The position numbers and the translations under genes are program-made. Below are positions 52,364-61,539 of a stretch of 64,000 bases of DNA, one piece after another. The notes under the pieces are model-generated. The model saw only the letters and a program-made list of their open reading frames with translations. It made no database searches and was not told the origin of the DNA. The stretch is from JAXMEB01 sp046348545 (GTDB lineage Bacteria; Pseudomonadota; Gammaproteobacteria; Berkiellales; Berkiellaceae), in assembly GCA_046348545.1 (NCBI GenBank), contig JAXMEB010000006.1:57002-121001 (forward strand). The letters run 5' to 3'. Every line of letters begins with the position of its first letter. The stretch's first letter is position 1.

Positions 52364-54196
52364 TTAATTACACGTAGCAGCACTTGCAACTTTAGGGACA
52401 CGCCCTAGGTGACACGGATGAGCGGCGGCACTAGGGCTATTCATTGATAACTGTCTTAGTCGATCAACGATCTCTTTTTCTTCTTGAGCCATCTGGCCGT
52501 TTTGATCTTTCAAAGCATCAAACTGTAGTGTTAATGATGGCGAAGGTTCGAAGCCAGGTGTTATTTCAGAAGAAATATTTTGACTTGAGCTGCTTTGACC
52601 AACAAGTAAAAGCGCTCCATTTAAATCAGCAGCTTGCCTTGTTAAGGTGACGATTTGTTTTCTGAGTGTAGCCACTTCGTGAGCATGTTTTGATTCTAAT
52701 TCAGCCAGTACTTGTTCGTATCGTGCAATCGAAAAATCCAGGTGTTCGATTCGTTTGATTTGATTTTTGCAGGTATCTTTTAGAGTATCGATTTCTTCTA
52801 GAGCACTCTGCACTTGCTTTGTCAATTTAGCATTTTTTTCGCGCTCTTTCCTGACTTGGATTACTTGAAGGTCCTTCCAGCCACGTTCCATTTCTTCATT
52901 ATTTTGAGATTGAAGCAAGACTGATTCTGTTGTTTTTAACAGCCCATTGAGCCTTTTGTTTTGTTCTTGCAGTGCGAATTGCTTTTGTTTCAGATCTGCT
53001 AATTCAGACTCAAGTTCAATCGCTTTTTGAAGCAGATCAGGATAGCGTTTATGAGTTTCTTTTGCGTCGCTTGGGCTGGCATATTCGATGGCCAGTGGTG
53101 GTAGATTACGATTCAGTAATCTATCTAATAATGACCTGGGTTGATAAATAGCGTTTGACGAAGTGGGGGACTGCAAAGAGGAGGTTGAGTTGCTCAGAGA
53201 TGGCATCTGAGTTGGTGTCGAAGATAGAACGATTTCAGTTGGTCCACCAGGTGTGATTTGATCATCGGTTAGTGAGATAGTTTGTGCCAACATTTGATCA
53301 GATGCTTGTAAGGGCCAAAGTTGGATCCCTTTTTCTAGAGCTACTAGCGATTCACTCGAAAGACTGTCATCTGCTATTTGATTGGCCAACAGTTCAAGTT
53401 CGACTTTAAAAGTGATGCCATATCCGAGCGTTTCGCTAAATTCGATTGTGCTGACCAGTGTATTAGAGAATTTTAGGATTTGAGATTTTAATTCTATTAG
53501 ATCGCGTTTCTCTAATAGTGAATCAAATATTTCCTTTTTAAATTGACTAACCTGCTGAGCCCAGCTTCCTGAATAAGTATTTAATTTGTCTGAGATGGAA
53601 ATGTAATGATAGTAGAAATTACAGATTGATTTCAGAGATTTGCTTAACGCATGTTCCGCTGTTTCTGAGTCTACACTAGATAATTCCATTGCAAATTTTT
53701 GTATAGCCTCTAGGATTTGATCTAATTTTGATTGATCACGAACATGAGGAAATTGTTTATAGAGGAATGTTTGTAATTTATCCGCGATTTTTTCATTACT
53801 ATTACTTTTTACAAATTGCACAGCATCTTCAATGTTGATTTTGACACGGTTTTCAAATTGAGCAATACCTTCATCGCCAGATAATTTTAGCATCTCACCT
53901 TGTAGGTGATAAGCGCCTGCCAACAGGGCACGAATTTTACCTTCAGGCATACTATCGCCTGGTTCAAGCGTGAGAGTAAAATCCTCATAAGCTTGAAGCA
54001 GCTGCCGCCATTTTTCAGAGGTGATGACCCAGGGGAGTGTTATTTCAAGAAATGTGATGCACTTTGGTTTAAATGCAGCATCATGTCTTCCAACATAAAC
54101 ATGGATAAGGTCGCTAACAGTGTCCTCTAGTCTGATTAAAATGGTATTTGTCTTATCATCGGCATTAGAATTATTTTGTAAGATCGTTCCAGTCAT
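52364..54196 (-). CDS. Unknown coiled-coil protein, candidate secreted effector
   Basis: No family is recognised. I use the ATG at 54196 (GGAGAG 4 nt upstream), giving 610 residues. Residues about 1-290 are helical; about 310-370 are Ser/Thr/Pro-rich and disordered; about 390-530 form long coiled coils (LLQKAIELESELADLKQKQF; VATLRKQIVTLTRQAADLNG). This build, without signal peptide or membrane helices, is common in Dot/Icm effectors, but that role is only inferred. The last 13 residues (from GRVPKV on) are encoded by the end of the IS5-type remnant, so the natural C-terminus has been replaced. Confidence 0.6.
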   Translation of the reverse strand: MTGTILQNNSNADDKTNTILIRLEDTVSDLIHVYVGRHDAAFKPKCITFLEITLPWVITSEKWRQLLQAYEDFTLTLEPGDSMPEGKIRALLAGAYHLQGEMLKLSGDEGIAQFENRVKINIEDAVQFVKSNSNEKIADKLQTFLYKQFPHVRDQSKLDQILEAIQKFAMELSSVDSETAEHALSKSLKSICNFYYHYISISDKLNTYSGSWAQQVSQFKKEIFDSLLEKRDLIELKSQILKFSNTLVSTIEFSETLGYGITFKVELELLANQIADDSLSSESLVALEKGIQLWPLQASDQMLAQTISLTDDQITPGGPTEIVLSSTPTQMPSLSNSTSSLQSPTSSNAIYQPRSLLDRLLNRNLPPLAIEYASPSDAKETHKRYPDLLQKAIELESELADLKQKQFALQEQNKRLNGLLKTTESVLLQSQNNEEMERGWKDLQVIQVRKEREKNAKLTKQVQSALEEIDTLKDTCKNQIKRIEHLDFSIARYEQVLAELESKHAHEVATLRKQIVTLTRQAADLNGALLLVGQSSSSQNISSEITPGFEPSPSLTLQFDALKDQNGQMAQEEKEIVDRLRQLSMNSPSAAAHPCHLGRVPKVASAATCN

Positions 54197-54366
54197 TTGT
54201 CTCTCCAACCAATCCATCCATTATATTGGCTGCAAGACTACCCTTGTTTGTTCCTGACTAGTCAAACCACATAGAAAAAATCAATATTTTTTTATTAGCT
54301 ATTTGTCGAGACCAAAAAAAATCAGTAAAATGGAGCAGCTTGGTCGAGCTGAGTCTGTGTGAATTG

Positions 54367-54455
54367 TTATCCACAAAATTATTCACAGGGATTTTCCTAT
54401 CTATTTCCAGATACTTAGGCAGTAAATGCCAAAGATATGCACCATCTTATCCACA
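54367..54455 (+). promoter_or_regulatory. Cluster of three DnaA boxes
   Basis: TTATCCACA at 54367-54375, TTATTCACA at 54379-54387 and TTATCCACA at 54447-54455, all on the plus strand, in the 262-bp intergenic space between bepA and the coiled-coil gene. The upstream part (54270-54330) is AT-rich. No dnaA, dnaN or gidA/mnmG gene is nearby. Confidence 0.55.
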
Positions 54456-54458
54456 GCT

Positions 54459-55898
54459 TTATTTCGTGTCGTTGAGCCAACGTTTGATTTCGGTGATTCT
54501 GGCGTTGATTTGAGCGGCTTCTCTAGGATCTTTATTAGGAAGTTTGCTTGCAAATTCAAGTTGTTTAAGGGCTGTTTTTAGATCGCCGAGTGACAAATGA
54601 TATTCAGCTTGAGCCATATGCGCAAATTGAGGTTGTTTGGTTGCTGAATAAGCTTGTGCCAATAAGCGATAAGTTTCGGGTTTAGGAAACAGGAGGGCAT
54701 GATGATTCAGTAGAACAACAGTTTGTTTGGCATCACCGGTTTGGAGCAATCGTTGAGCATAAGCGAGGGTGAGAGCATGGTTGCGGGGATGATTGCTTAA
54801 AGCATTTGCCAAGCGTTGTTTTGCTTCGAGTCGTTTACCGGTTGCATATTCTGCGTCTGACAGTGCCAATTGAAAGAGGCTTTGATTGGGGTATTGCTCG
54901 GTCAGTGAGTTTAAAAGTTGTAGGGCTTTATGTTCGTCGCCCGATGCAAGTAATGCTAATGCGTAACCATATTGTGCGCTCGATTCATTTGCGTATGTTT
55001 TGCTGTCGAGTTGTTTTTTAAAATAAGTGCGTGCTTGGCCAGCGCTATTTAAGCTCATCGCCTGTATGCGTGCTTTAATCAGATGATAGCTTTGACTGTC
55101 CGGTACTTGTCGATACGGGTAATTCGCAGCCCTTTCCCTTGCTGCAATCAAGCGAGATTCGGTTAAGGGGTGGGTTCGTAAAAATTCAGGCATGCTCCCA
55201 TTGTCGTAGTATCTCGTGCTTTGTCCCATTCTCTGGAAGAATGATGGCATGCCTTGTGGATCAAACCCCGCTTTTGCTAGAGCTTCCATTCCCATTGCGT
55301 CGGCTTCTTTTTCGTTTTCACGTGTGAAGTTGATCATAGATTGAGCACTGCCGGCGAGTGTCGCGGCTAATGCGCCGGTGCCAGCTTCAACATTTTGAGT
55401 TGAAATAATCGCTGCAGCAATGAGCCCAGCAACACTAGCCATGGTGACTTGTCCGCCGCGTTGATACATCCGAGCGATATGATGCTGGCTGACGTGGCTA
55501 ACCTCATGTGCTAACACGGCAGCCAGTTCGCTTTCAGATGTGGAAGCCAGCACTAAGCCCATGTTTACGCCAATGAAACCGCCTGGTAAAGCAAATGCGT
55601 TGATAGCATTATCTTTGACGCCAAAAAAGTAATAAGGATAGGCTTCTTCCTCATTGAGTGTGGCAACAAGTCGGTATCCTATTTCATTGAGATAGCTATT
55701 GACGACCTCATCGTCTGATAACTCCAAGGCGTTTCTGAGTTCGTTTAAGACGCTCTGACCGAGTCTCCGCTCTTCAAGTGGACTTAAGGATGCAAATGAG
55801 GGTTGTCCTAGATCGGGCAAGTTAGAGGCAAATACCGAAAAACTAGTCAGTATAAAAACTAATTTTAGGGGTAATCGGTAGCGTAAAATCAATTTCAT
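54459..55898 (-). CDS. bepA: Periplasmic metalloprotease/chaperone BepA
   Basis: An M48 zinc protease that assists or degrades outer-membrane proteins such as LptD. A signal peptide covers about residues 1-25 (ATG at 55898). The zinc motif HEVSHVSQHH (about 125-134) and the third ligand in NEKEADAMGMEAL are present. The C-terminal half has TPR repeats (YGYALALLASGDEHKALQLL). It has 479 residues (487 in E. coli). Confidence 0.93.
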   Translation of the reverse strand: MKLILRYRLPLKLVFILTSFSVFASNLPDLGQPSFASLSPLEERRLGQSVLNELRNALELSDDEVVNSYLNEIGYRLVATLNEEEAYPYYFFGVKDNAINAFALPGGFIGVNMGLVLASTSESELAAVLAHEVSHVSQHHIARMYQRGGQVTMASVAGLIAAAIISTQNVEAGTGALAATLAGSAQSMINFTRENEKEADAMGMEALAKAGFDPQGMPSFFQRMGQSTRYYDNGSMPEFLRTHPLTESRLIAARERAANYPYRQVPDSQSYHLIKARIQAMSLNSAGQARTYFKKQLDSKTYANESSAQYGYALALLASGDEHKALQLLNSLTEQYPNQSLFQLALSDAEYATGKRLEAKQRLANALSNHPRNHALTLAYAQRLLQTGDAKQTVVLLNHHALLFPKPETYRLLAQAYSATKQPQFAHMAQAEYHLSLGDLKTALKQLEFASKLPNKDPREAAQINARITEIKRWLNDTK

Positions 55899-56031
55899 CA
55901 AAACAGTATAAGAGGCAAGAGGGTCGGGTGACAATCATTCAAGCATGGTGGACTCTCGGGGTTTTCGGGGATGTATTTTTTTCATCCCCCTGCAACCCTT
56001 GTAAAGCTGTTATCAACGCATGGCGTGAATC

Positions 56032-57435
56032 TCAAAGTACTTCAATCGCATAATCAGATAAACGAGAACGCTCGCCTCGTGTGAGCGTCACATGTGCGCT
56101 ATGTGGCCAATGTTGAAATTGGCTGATGACATAAGTTAACCCTGAGGTGGTTTCCGTGAGATAGGGGGTGTCGATCTGATTGATGTTCCCTAAGCAAACG
56201 ATCTTAGTGCCAGGGCCTGCACGTGTGACGAGCGTTTGCATCTGTTTAGGGGTTAAATTTTGAGCCTCATCAATGATAATGAATTTATTTAAAAATGTTC
56301 TACCGCGCATGAAGTTGAGCGAACGGATTCGGATCCGATGTTGGTAAAGCTCCTCGGCAGCGGTATGATCCCAACCTTCTAAGCCATCTTGTCCTAAGAC
56401 TTCGAGGTTATCCATTAGGGCACCCATCCAGGGCGTCATTTTTTCTTCTTCAGTGCCGGGTAAAAATCCAATATCTTCACCCACCGGAACGGTTACGCGC
56501 GTGACAATAATCTCGCGATAGCGGTTAGACTTTAAGGTCTGTTCCAAACCTGCAGCGAGTGTCAGCAATGTTTTACCTGTGCCTGCTGCACCCACAATAG
56601 TTACAAAATCAATATTGGGATCGAGCAGGAAATTCATTGCAAAATTTTGTTCGCGGTTACGTGCGTTGATCCCCCAAACCTTATTTTTAGGTTTTCGATA
56701 GTCTCGGACGTATTCGATATGCGCACAGTCACCTTCTATTTTGCGAACGATAGCTTCAAAGTCTGAGTCTTCATTAGCAAATAAACAAGCGTTAGGTCGC
56801 CAGCTTCCAACCGAAGGACCACTCACTTGATAGTAAGTACGACCATCTTCTTGCCAAGCATTCATTTTTTGTCCATGCTTTTCCCAGAAATCACCCTCTA
56901 TAATGAAGGTTCCACTATAGACTAAGGTCGTATCGTCAACCAATCGATCGCTATAATAATCTTCTGCATTCACACCCAGTACAGCAGCTTTAATTCTAAG
57001 ATTAATATCCTTTGAAACCAGAGTGACTTCTATATCCGGATGTTTAGCTTGCAAGGCAAGCGTTGTCGCTAAGATTGAGTTATCTGGTTTATTGCCTGGC
57101 AGTGTTTCAGGTAAGAGCATTGGGAGCTCTTCATTTTGGAAAAATAACTTGCCAGAGGGTTGAGGGCCCTGGAGTTGTCCAGGCCAAACGAGTGGCAGCC
57201 CATTGAAAATTTCTTGTGCAGAACTTTTTACTATCAATGCATCTAGAAAGCGATTGATCTGACGCACGTTACGCGCGGTATCTGATAATCCCTTTTTGCC
57301 ATGATCAAGCTCTTCTAATACAACCATCGGCAAAAAAATATCATGTTCCTTGAATTGAAAGAGTGAGTAAGGATCGTGCATGAGGACATTAGTATCTAGG
57401 ACGAACAGTTTCTTTCCCTGAAAACTTGATGGCAT
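56032..57435 (-). CDS. PhoH-like ATPase with PIN domain (YlaK type)
   Basis: Residues 1-140 are a PIN RNase domain (KKLFVLDTNVLMHDPYSLF, VVLEELDHGKKG, with conserved Asp/Glu). Residues about 235-467 are a PhoH AAA-type ATPase: Walker A VGAAGTGKTLLTLAAGLE, FIIIDEAQNLTPKQMQTLVTRAG (Walker B). The PIN-PhoH fusion corresponds to PhoH2, an RNA helicase/nuclease. It has 467 residues. Confidence 0.9.
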   Translation of the reverse strand: MPSSFQGKKLFVLDTNVLMHDPYSLFQFKEHDIFLPMVVLEELDHGKKGLSDTARNVRQINRFLDALIVKSSAQEIFNGLPLVWPGQLQGPQPSGKLFFQNEELPMLLPETLPGNKPDNSILATTLALQAKHPDIEVTLVSKDINLRIKAAVLGVNAEDYYSDRLVDDTTLVYSGTFIIEGDFWEKHGQKMNAWQEDGRTYYQVSGPSVGSWRPNACLFANEDSDFEAIVRKIEGDCAHIEYVRDYRKPKNKVWGINARNREQNFAMNFLLDPNIDFVTIVGAAGTGKTLLTLAAGLEQTLKSNRYREIIVTRVTVPVGEDIGFLPGTEEEKMTPWMGALMDNLEVLGQDGLEGWDHTAAEELYQHRIRIRSLNFMRGRTFLNKFIIIDEAQNLTPKQMQTLVTRAGPGTKIVCLGNINQIDTPYLTETTSGLTYVISQFQHWPHSAHVTLTRGERSRLSDYAIEVL

Positions 57436-57515
57436 AACGGCATTCCTTTTTTACGTTGCTACCTTTAATGTAACTCGTCTTTCCAGAATGCGCCATATAC
57501 TCTGCTCACTTTTAA

Positions 57516-58055
57516 TTAAGCACATTCAGGTTCCATCAAGGCATCGAGGTTTCTATCTTCACAATATTCTAAAAATCGTTCACGAAGACTTGCTAAGTGA
57601 GTTTCGGCTGGCACTTTTATAGTTAGGTTTATTGATATAATTTGTGAGTGAGAAGAAGCTAAAGTTTGGGTATCCATCGCAAGGCTATGGATCATAATCC
57701 CTTCATCGACGAAGAAATGAGCAATTTCACTCAAGACACCGGGCTTATCTAAGCCAATAATTTGAATGGCATAAGGCAAAATCGGACAACTTTGATTTTT
57801 TGGTTGTGTTCGCTTAGCTTGAATCGTTAAATTTTGTTTCTTTGAAAGGCTAGGTAACGCTGCCTCTAGTTTAGCAATGGCACTCCAACTGCCTGATAGA
57901 TGCAATATCATTGCGAAAGCTTGACCAGCAGAAGTCATCCTACTGTCTATTATGTTGCAGCCACACGTTGCACATAAACGCGCTAGTGCTTTAACCAGAC
58001 CCAATTGATCGGGGCCAAGTGCCGTTAGAACCAAGTAATTTTCATTCACAGCCAT
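57516..58055 (-). CDS. gcvR: Glycine cleavage repressor GcvR-like (two ACT domains)
   Basis: Two ACT domains in 179 residues: NYLVLTALGPDQLGLVKALARL (about 6-27) and YAIQIIGLDKPGVLSEIAHFF (about 94-114). This matches GcvR, which binds GcvA and controls the glycine cleavage operon. It is divergent from dapA, as in many gammaproteobacteria. Confidence 0.85.
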   Translation of the reverse strand: MAVNENYLVLTALGPDQLGLVKALARLCATCGCNIIDSRMTSAGQAFAMILHLSGSWSAIAKLEAALPSLSKKQNLTIQAKRTQPKNQSCPILPYAIQIIGLDKPGVLSEIAHFFVDEGIMIHSLAMDTQTLASSHSQIISINLTIKVPAETHLASLRERFLEYCEDRNLDALMEPECA

Positions 58056-58215
58056 TCTCAGTTAGAAAGAAAACATTAACTGTCGGAGTAAGCTCAGTAG
58101 TTTACCATTAAATTCGGAACTTAAAAGTGTCATTCCTCTGATTTGGCTAGAGAGACCCTTGCCTCTTCAGGAGACTCATGTTAGGGTCCTCACATGATTT
58201 TTAAGGGGAAAAACT

Positions 58216-59097
58216 ATGTTTAAGGGAAGTTGTGTAGCCTTGGTTACACCGATGCACGAGGATGGCAGAATCGATTTTTCAGCACTTGAGGCCTTGGTCA
58301 ATTGGCACATTCAGGAAGGCACCGCCGCTATTGTTGCGTGTGGCACCACAGGTGAGTCAGTTACGTTATCTCATGATGAACAACAAAAAGTCATCCAGAA
58401 AACCCTAGAAGTCGCAAAAGGCCGTATCCCGGTCATTGCGGGTACTGGCACGAATGCGACTCAAAAAGTAATTGAGCTTTGCAGAGAGGCCAAGAGTTTG
58501 GGTGTTTCAGGTTGTTTGATTGTCACCCCTTATTACAATAAGCCCACTCAAGAAGGGCTTTATCGTCATTATGCAGCGATCGCCGAGGCTGTCGATATTC
58601 CGATAATTCTCTATAACGTACCTGGACGCACTGCGGTTGATTTGTTGCCAGATACTGTTGTGAAATTGAGTAAAATAGAAAATATCGTTGGCATTAAGGA
58701 AGCGACTGGTGATATTGATCGATTGAGAGAATTGAGAGAAAGATGTCGTAAAGATTTTCTTTTTTATAGTGGAGATGATGCAACATCATTAGAATTTATG
58801 CTTGAAGGGGGGCATGGTGTTATTTCTGTGACCTCCAATGTGGTGCCAGGGATCATGCAAAAAATGTGTGAGGCAGCAATTGCAGGGCAAGCCGCAAAAG
58901 CAAAAAGCATGAATGAGACTTTAGCACTGGTTCATAAGCGTTTAATGATAGAATCCAATCCTATCCCTGTTAAATGGGCGTTGAACGCTATGGGGCGGAT
59001 TGCAAAAGGGATCCGTTTACCTTTAACGCCCTTATCTGAGATACACATTCCCTCTGTTCGAGAAGCATTGATTCAAGCAGGAGTTTTAAATGCTTAA
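58216..59097 (+). CDS. dapA: 4-hydroxy-tetrahydrodipicolinate synthase
   Basis: First committed enzyme of lysine and diaminopimelate synthesis: condenses pyruvate with aspartate semialdehyde. It has the pyruvate-binding CGTTGESVTLS (about 42-52), Tyr133 region VTPYYNKPTQEGLYRHY and the Schiff-base Lys in GIKEATGDIDRL (about 161). It has 293 residues and AAGGGG before the ATG. It overlaps the BamC-like gene by 8 bp. Confidence 0.97.
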   Translation: MFKGSCVALVTPMHEDGRIDFSALEALVNWHIQEGTAAIVACGTTGESVTLSHDEQQKVIQKTLEVAKGRIPVIAGTGTNATQKVIELCREAKSLGVSGCLIVTPYYNKPTQEGLYRHYAAIAEAVDIPIILYNVPGRTAVDLLPDTVVKLSKIENIVGIKEATGDIDRLRELRERCRKDFLFYSGDDATSLEFMLEGGHGVISVTSNVVPGIMQKMCEAAIAGQAAKAKSMNETLALVHKRLMIESNPIPVKWALNAMGRIAKGIRLPLTPLSEIHIPSVREALIQAGVLNA

Positions 59098-59335
59098 AGC
59101 AAGTTTATTGTTAAGTATAGTGTTTCTAGTCTGTGGTTGCCAAACACCCTATACAAATTGGCATTCCTATCGAAACAAATCAGCAGATTATAAGGATAGC
59201 AAATTAATAGCACCCCTGAACGTGGCCGATACAGGTGATATCAAGGAAGAAACCTACCCAATCCCGCCAGAAACATTGCGAGGCAGTAGCCCCAAGATTG
59301 ATTTATGGCCCCCTTCATTTCCTAAAGAATCCTAA
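59090..59335 (+). CDS. Short BamC-like outer-membrane lipoprotein
   Basis: A lipoprotein with lipobox FLVCGCQT (Cys at about residue 17) and only 81 residues. It stands exactly where bamC lies in E. coli (dapA-bamC-purC). The mature part has LIAPLNVADTGDI, ETYPIPPETLRG and DLWPPSFP, which resembles the unstructured N-terminal lasso of BamC that binds BamD (APL.., ..YxIP.., ..PP..). The two helix-grip domains of BamC (about 250 residues) are absent and the following sequence has no sign of decay before purC. Confidence 0.7.
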   Translation: MLKASLLLSIVFLVCGCQTPYTNWHSYRNKSADYKDSKLIAPLNVADTGDIKEETYPIPPETLRGSSPKIDLWPPSFPKES

Positions 59336-59358
59336 CTGTATTTTGTGCGAGGTAATCT

Positions 59359-60075
59359 ATGAATAAAGTGAAAGAGCTCTACTTAGGTAAAGCAAAAACG
59401 ATGTATACAACAGAAGATAAAAGTCTTCTGGTTTGTGAGTTTCGAAATGATACCTCTGCATTCAATGGTGAGAAAGTAGAGAAATTAAACCGAAAAGGAC
59501 TTGTCAATAATTATTTTAATGCATTTATCATGCAAAAATTGAGTGCGCATGGGGTGCCAACTCATTTTATTGAGCGCCTGAATGATACAGAATCTTTAGT
59601 GAAAACATTAAAAATGATCCCGCTAGAATGTGTGGTTCGTAATGTTGCATCAGGCGGCTTGTCAAAAAGACTGGGGATTGAAAACGGTGTAGTCATGAAG
59701 CCGCCCATATTTGAATTTTTCTTGAAAGATGATTCCTTGGGCGATCCAATGGTTAATGAATCTCATATTGAGACTTTCAAGTGGGCAACAGCGGCTCAGG
59801 TGGCCAAGATGAAAGAAATGACTTTTCGAGTCAATGAGATTCTAGCCCCCCTTTTTGCAGAAGCAGGTATGCTTTTAGTCGATTATAAGCTGGAGTTTGG
59901 TTTAGACCGTTCAGGTCATTTACTGTTGGGCGATGAGTTTAGTCCTGACGGATGTCGCATATGGGACGCAGAAACTAAAGAAATTTTAGATAAAGATCGA
60001 TTTCGTAAAAACTTGGGTCAAGTCGTTGAAGGATATGAGATTGCAGCGAAACGCTTAGGCGTTCCGCTACCTTAG
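59359..60075 (+). CDS. purC: SAICAR synthetase
   Basis: Purine synthesis: joins CAIR and aspartate with ATP. The ATP-binding GKAKTMYTTEDKSLLVCEFRND (about 8-29) and the SAICAR synthetase signatures (LECVVRNVASGG; LVDYKLEFGLD) are present. It has 238 residues (237 in E. coli). It lies 23 bp after the BamC-like gene in a dapA-bamC-purC operon. Confidence 0.96.
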   Translation: MNKVKELYLGKAKTMYTTEDKSLLVCEFRNDTSAFNGEKVEKLNRKGLVNNYFNAFIMQKLSAHGVPTHFIERLNDTESLVKTLKMIPLECVVRNVASGGLSKRLGIENGVVMKPPIFEFFLKDDSLGDPMVNESHIETFKWATAAQVAKMKEMTFRVNEILAPLFAEAGMLLVDYKLEFGLDRSGHLLLGDEFSPDGCRIWDAETKEILDKDRFRKNLGQVVEGYEIAAKRLGVPLP

Positions 60076-60079
60076 ATTT

Positions 60080-61414
60080 TTAAAGTCGGTTTATTCTTGG
60101 CAGAGGCTCTGATTTTGAATTTTCGGGGCCTGTTGCAGGACCGACGGCATTGTTTGAGACCGATGATTTTGAATTGCTTGCTTCTGCAGTGATTTCTTTA
60201 GAGAGTTCAAATAAACTCAGCTTTAAAGTTGAAACTATTTTTTCATTAGGATGAACCGTCTGCTTGGGTTCCTTCGATGCTTCACTAAAGATAGTTTTTA
60301 CAAATTGATGAATCAATTCTTCTTTGTTGTCAGGGACTTTATTTAGTGTCCATGGATCAAGTTCATAACTGATTTCGCAGCCTGGAATGCTGAGTTTATA
60401 GTGGATTACATTTGCAATGACGTTTTCATATCCAGGTACCCATTCAATTATTTCGCTTTGATGAATTTCATCAATCTTTAGGCTTTCATTACTCAAAATA
60501 TGTTTAAACGCCATCTCAATTAAGGTCATATGTGCATTCCCTTCGCGAGTCCCGAGTATCAAATTGGTGGCGACTTGAGATCGTGAGCGCTTTATTGTTG
60601 GATCAAACTGACCTGCAAGATAAGCTGCTTTAACGTGAAGCCACTGCAACACAACATCTGGTGAAATGTTCAATCCGCCAAGGTTGGCGGCCTCTTTTGC
60701 GGATAGCTTTCCCATTACAGACTTATTTTCAGGACAGCGCTTTTTGCCTTCATCATGAATGTTGTTAATATGATCTAGAGTGACTGGCAGTATCGAGGGT
60801 AAGCTAAATTCAGCGTGAGAATTTTGTAATTTTAGAATATGGCTTTTTAATTTTTTAAACTCTGGTGGAGGAGAAGATGGAAACGAGATTCGATTATCTT
60901 TAGGTGCTTTTATTGAAGGAAAGAAAAGGCTGCAGTGAAGCGTGACCTGTGTTTTATCAGCTTTTGTTTTAACAATCGTAATTTTGCCTTGGTTGTCATA
61001 AGATGAACCTTGCGGCGAATAAAGCTGAGAACTATGAGCGCCTTTTTTAGGGGTTGTCAGTTCTGCCTTGCTTGGAGTTCGATCTCCCAGGAGAGGTAAG
61101 GCTGGCTTAAGCCTGGCAGGTGTTGTTGGGGTAGAAACAACAAAATAAGTCTTCGCCTTCTCAATTGCTTCTGTGCCAGCACCCATCAACCGAGTTAGAG
61201 AGAGCTTTTTTCTCCCATTAGATGAGGGGGCACTAAGTTTAGCTTTTTTAGTTTTACTTTTCTTTAAGTTAGATTCAGGCTCATCAACATAGTCAGGATC
61301 TTTTGCTAAGTCAGCTGGAGTTTCAGCTTTAATAAAACGAGATAGCCCAAAGAGGCCTTGCTTCGCTAATGTTGAAGATCTAAATTTGTAAAATAATGAC
61401 ATTATCAAGCTCAT
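60080..61414 (-). CDS. Unknown protein with nuclease-like signature, candidate effector
   Basis: A 444-residue protein from the ATG at 61414 (an ATG at 61402 and a TTG at 61420 are also possible). The N-terminal 190 residues are basic and Ser/Pro/Lys-rich, probably disordered. In the middle, residues about 258-301 read QWLHVKAAYLAG...ATNLILGTREGNAHMTLIEM. The order and spacing of His260, Asn284, Asn293 and Glu300 match the His-Asn-Asn-Glu pattern of DNA/RNA non-specific (His-Me finger) nucleases. There is no signal peptide. An Asp/Ser-rich tail ends the protein. A host-directed or toxin role is an inference. Confidence 0.55.
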   Translation of the reverse strand: MSLIMSLFYKFRSSTLAKQGLFGLSRFIKAETPADLAKDPDYVDEPESNLKKSKTKKAKLSAPSSNGRKKLSLTRLMGAGTEAIEKAKTYFVVSTPTTPARLKPALPLLGDRTPSKAELTTPKKGAHSSQLYSPQGSSYDNQGKITIVKTKADKTQVTLHCSLFFPSIKAPKDNRISFPSSPPPEFKKLKSHILKLQNSHAEFSLPSILPVTLDHINNIHDEGKKRCPENKSVMGKLSAKEAANLGGLNISPDVVLQWLHVKAAYLAGQFDPTIKRSRSQVATNLILGTREGNAHMTLIEMAFKHILSNESLKIDEIHQSEIIEWVPGYENVIANVIHYKLSIPGCEISYELDPWTLNKVPDNKEELIHQFVKTIFSEASKEPKQTVHPNEKIVSTLKLSLFELSKEITAEASNSKSSVSNNAVGPATGPENSKSEPLPRINRL

Positions 61415-61539
61415 GCACAAAAAATTGTACGAATCCTAACATAAGTTGGATGCAAAGATAAAGTGGTGCATATACCTCGAATAGCTGTGATAATGTGCTT
61501 TTTTCCTAATAACGCCTGGTATCCAATATAGGAGTCATT

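Larger units (their letters stand above)
52039..52405 (-). mobile_element. IS5-type element remnant with nested 128-bp repeat
   Basis: Inverted repeats GGGCGTGTCCCTAAAGTT (52039-52056) and its exact complement (52388-52405), each followed on the outside by TA, mark a TA target site. On the minus strand the left end still encodes a transposase C-terminus, KVMFMAALTVVAILVWLKL, followed by a stop inside the terminal repeat, as in IS5-family elements. The rest of the transposase is gone. A 128-bp palindromic element inserted inside it (52119-52246), and a small hairpin lies at 52294. Confidence 0.8.

Noticed and set aside
54270..54460. Chromosomal origin of replication
   Set aside because: Three DnaA boxes are present, but there is no dnaA, dnaN, mnmG or clear duplex-unwinding 13-mer set, and one small cluster is not enough. 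Kept only as a finding.
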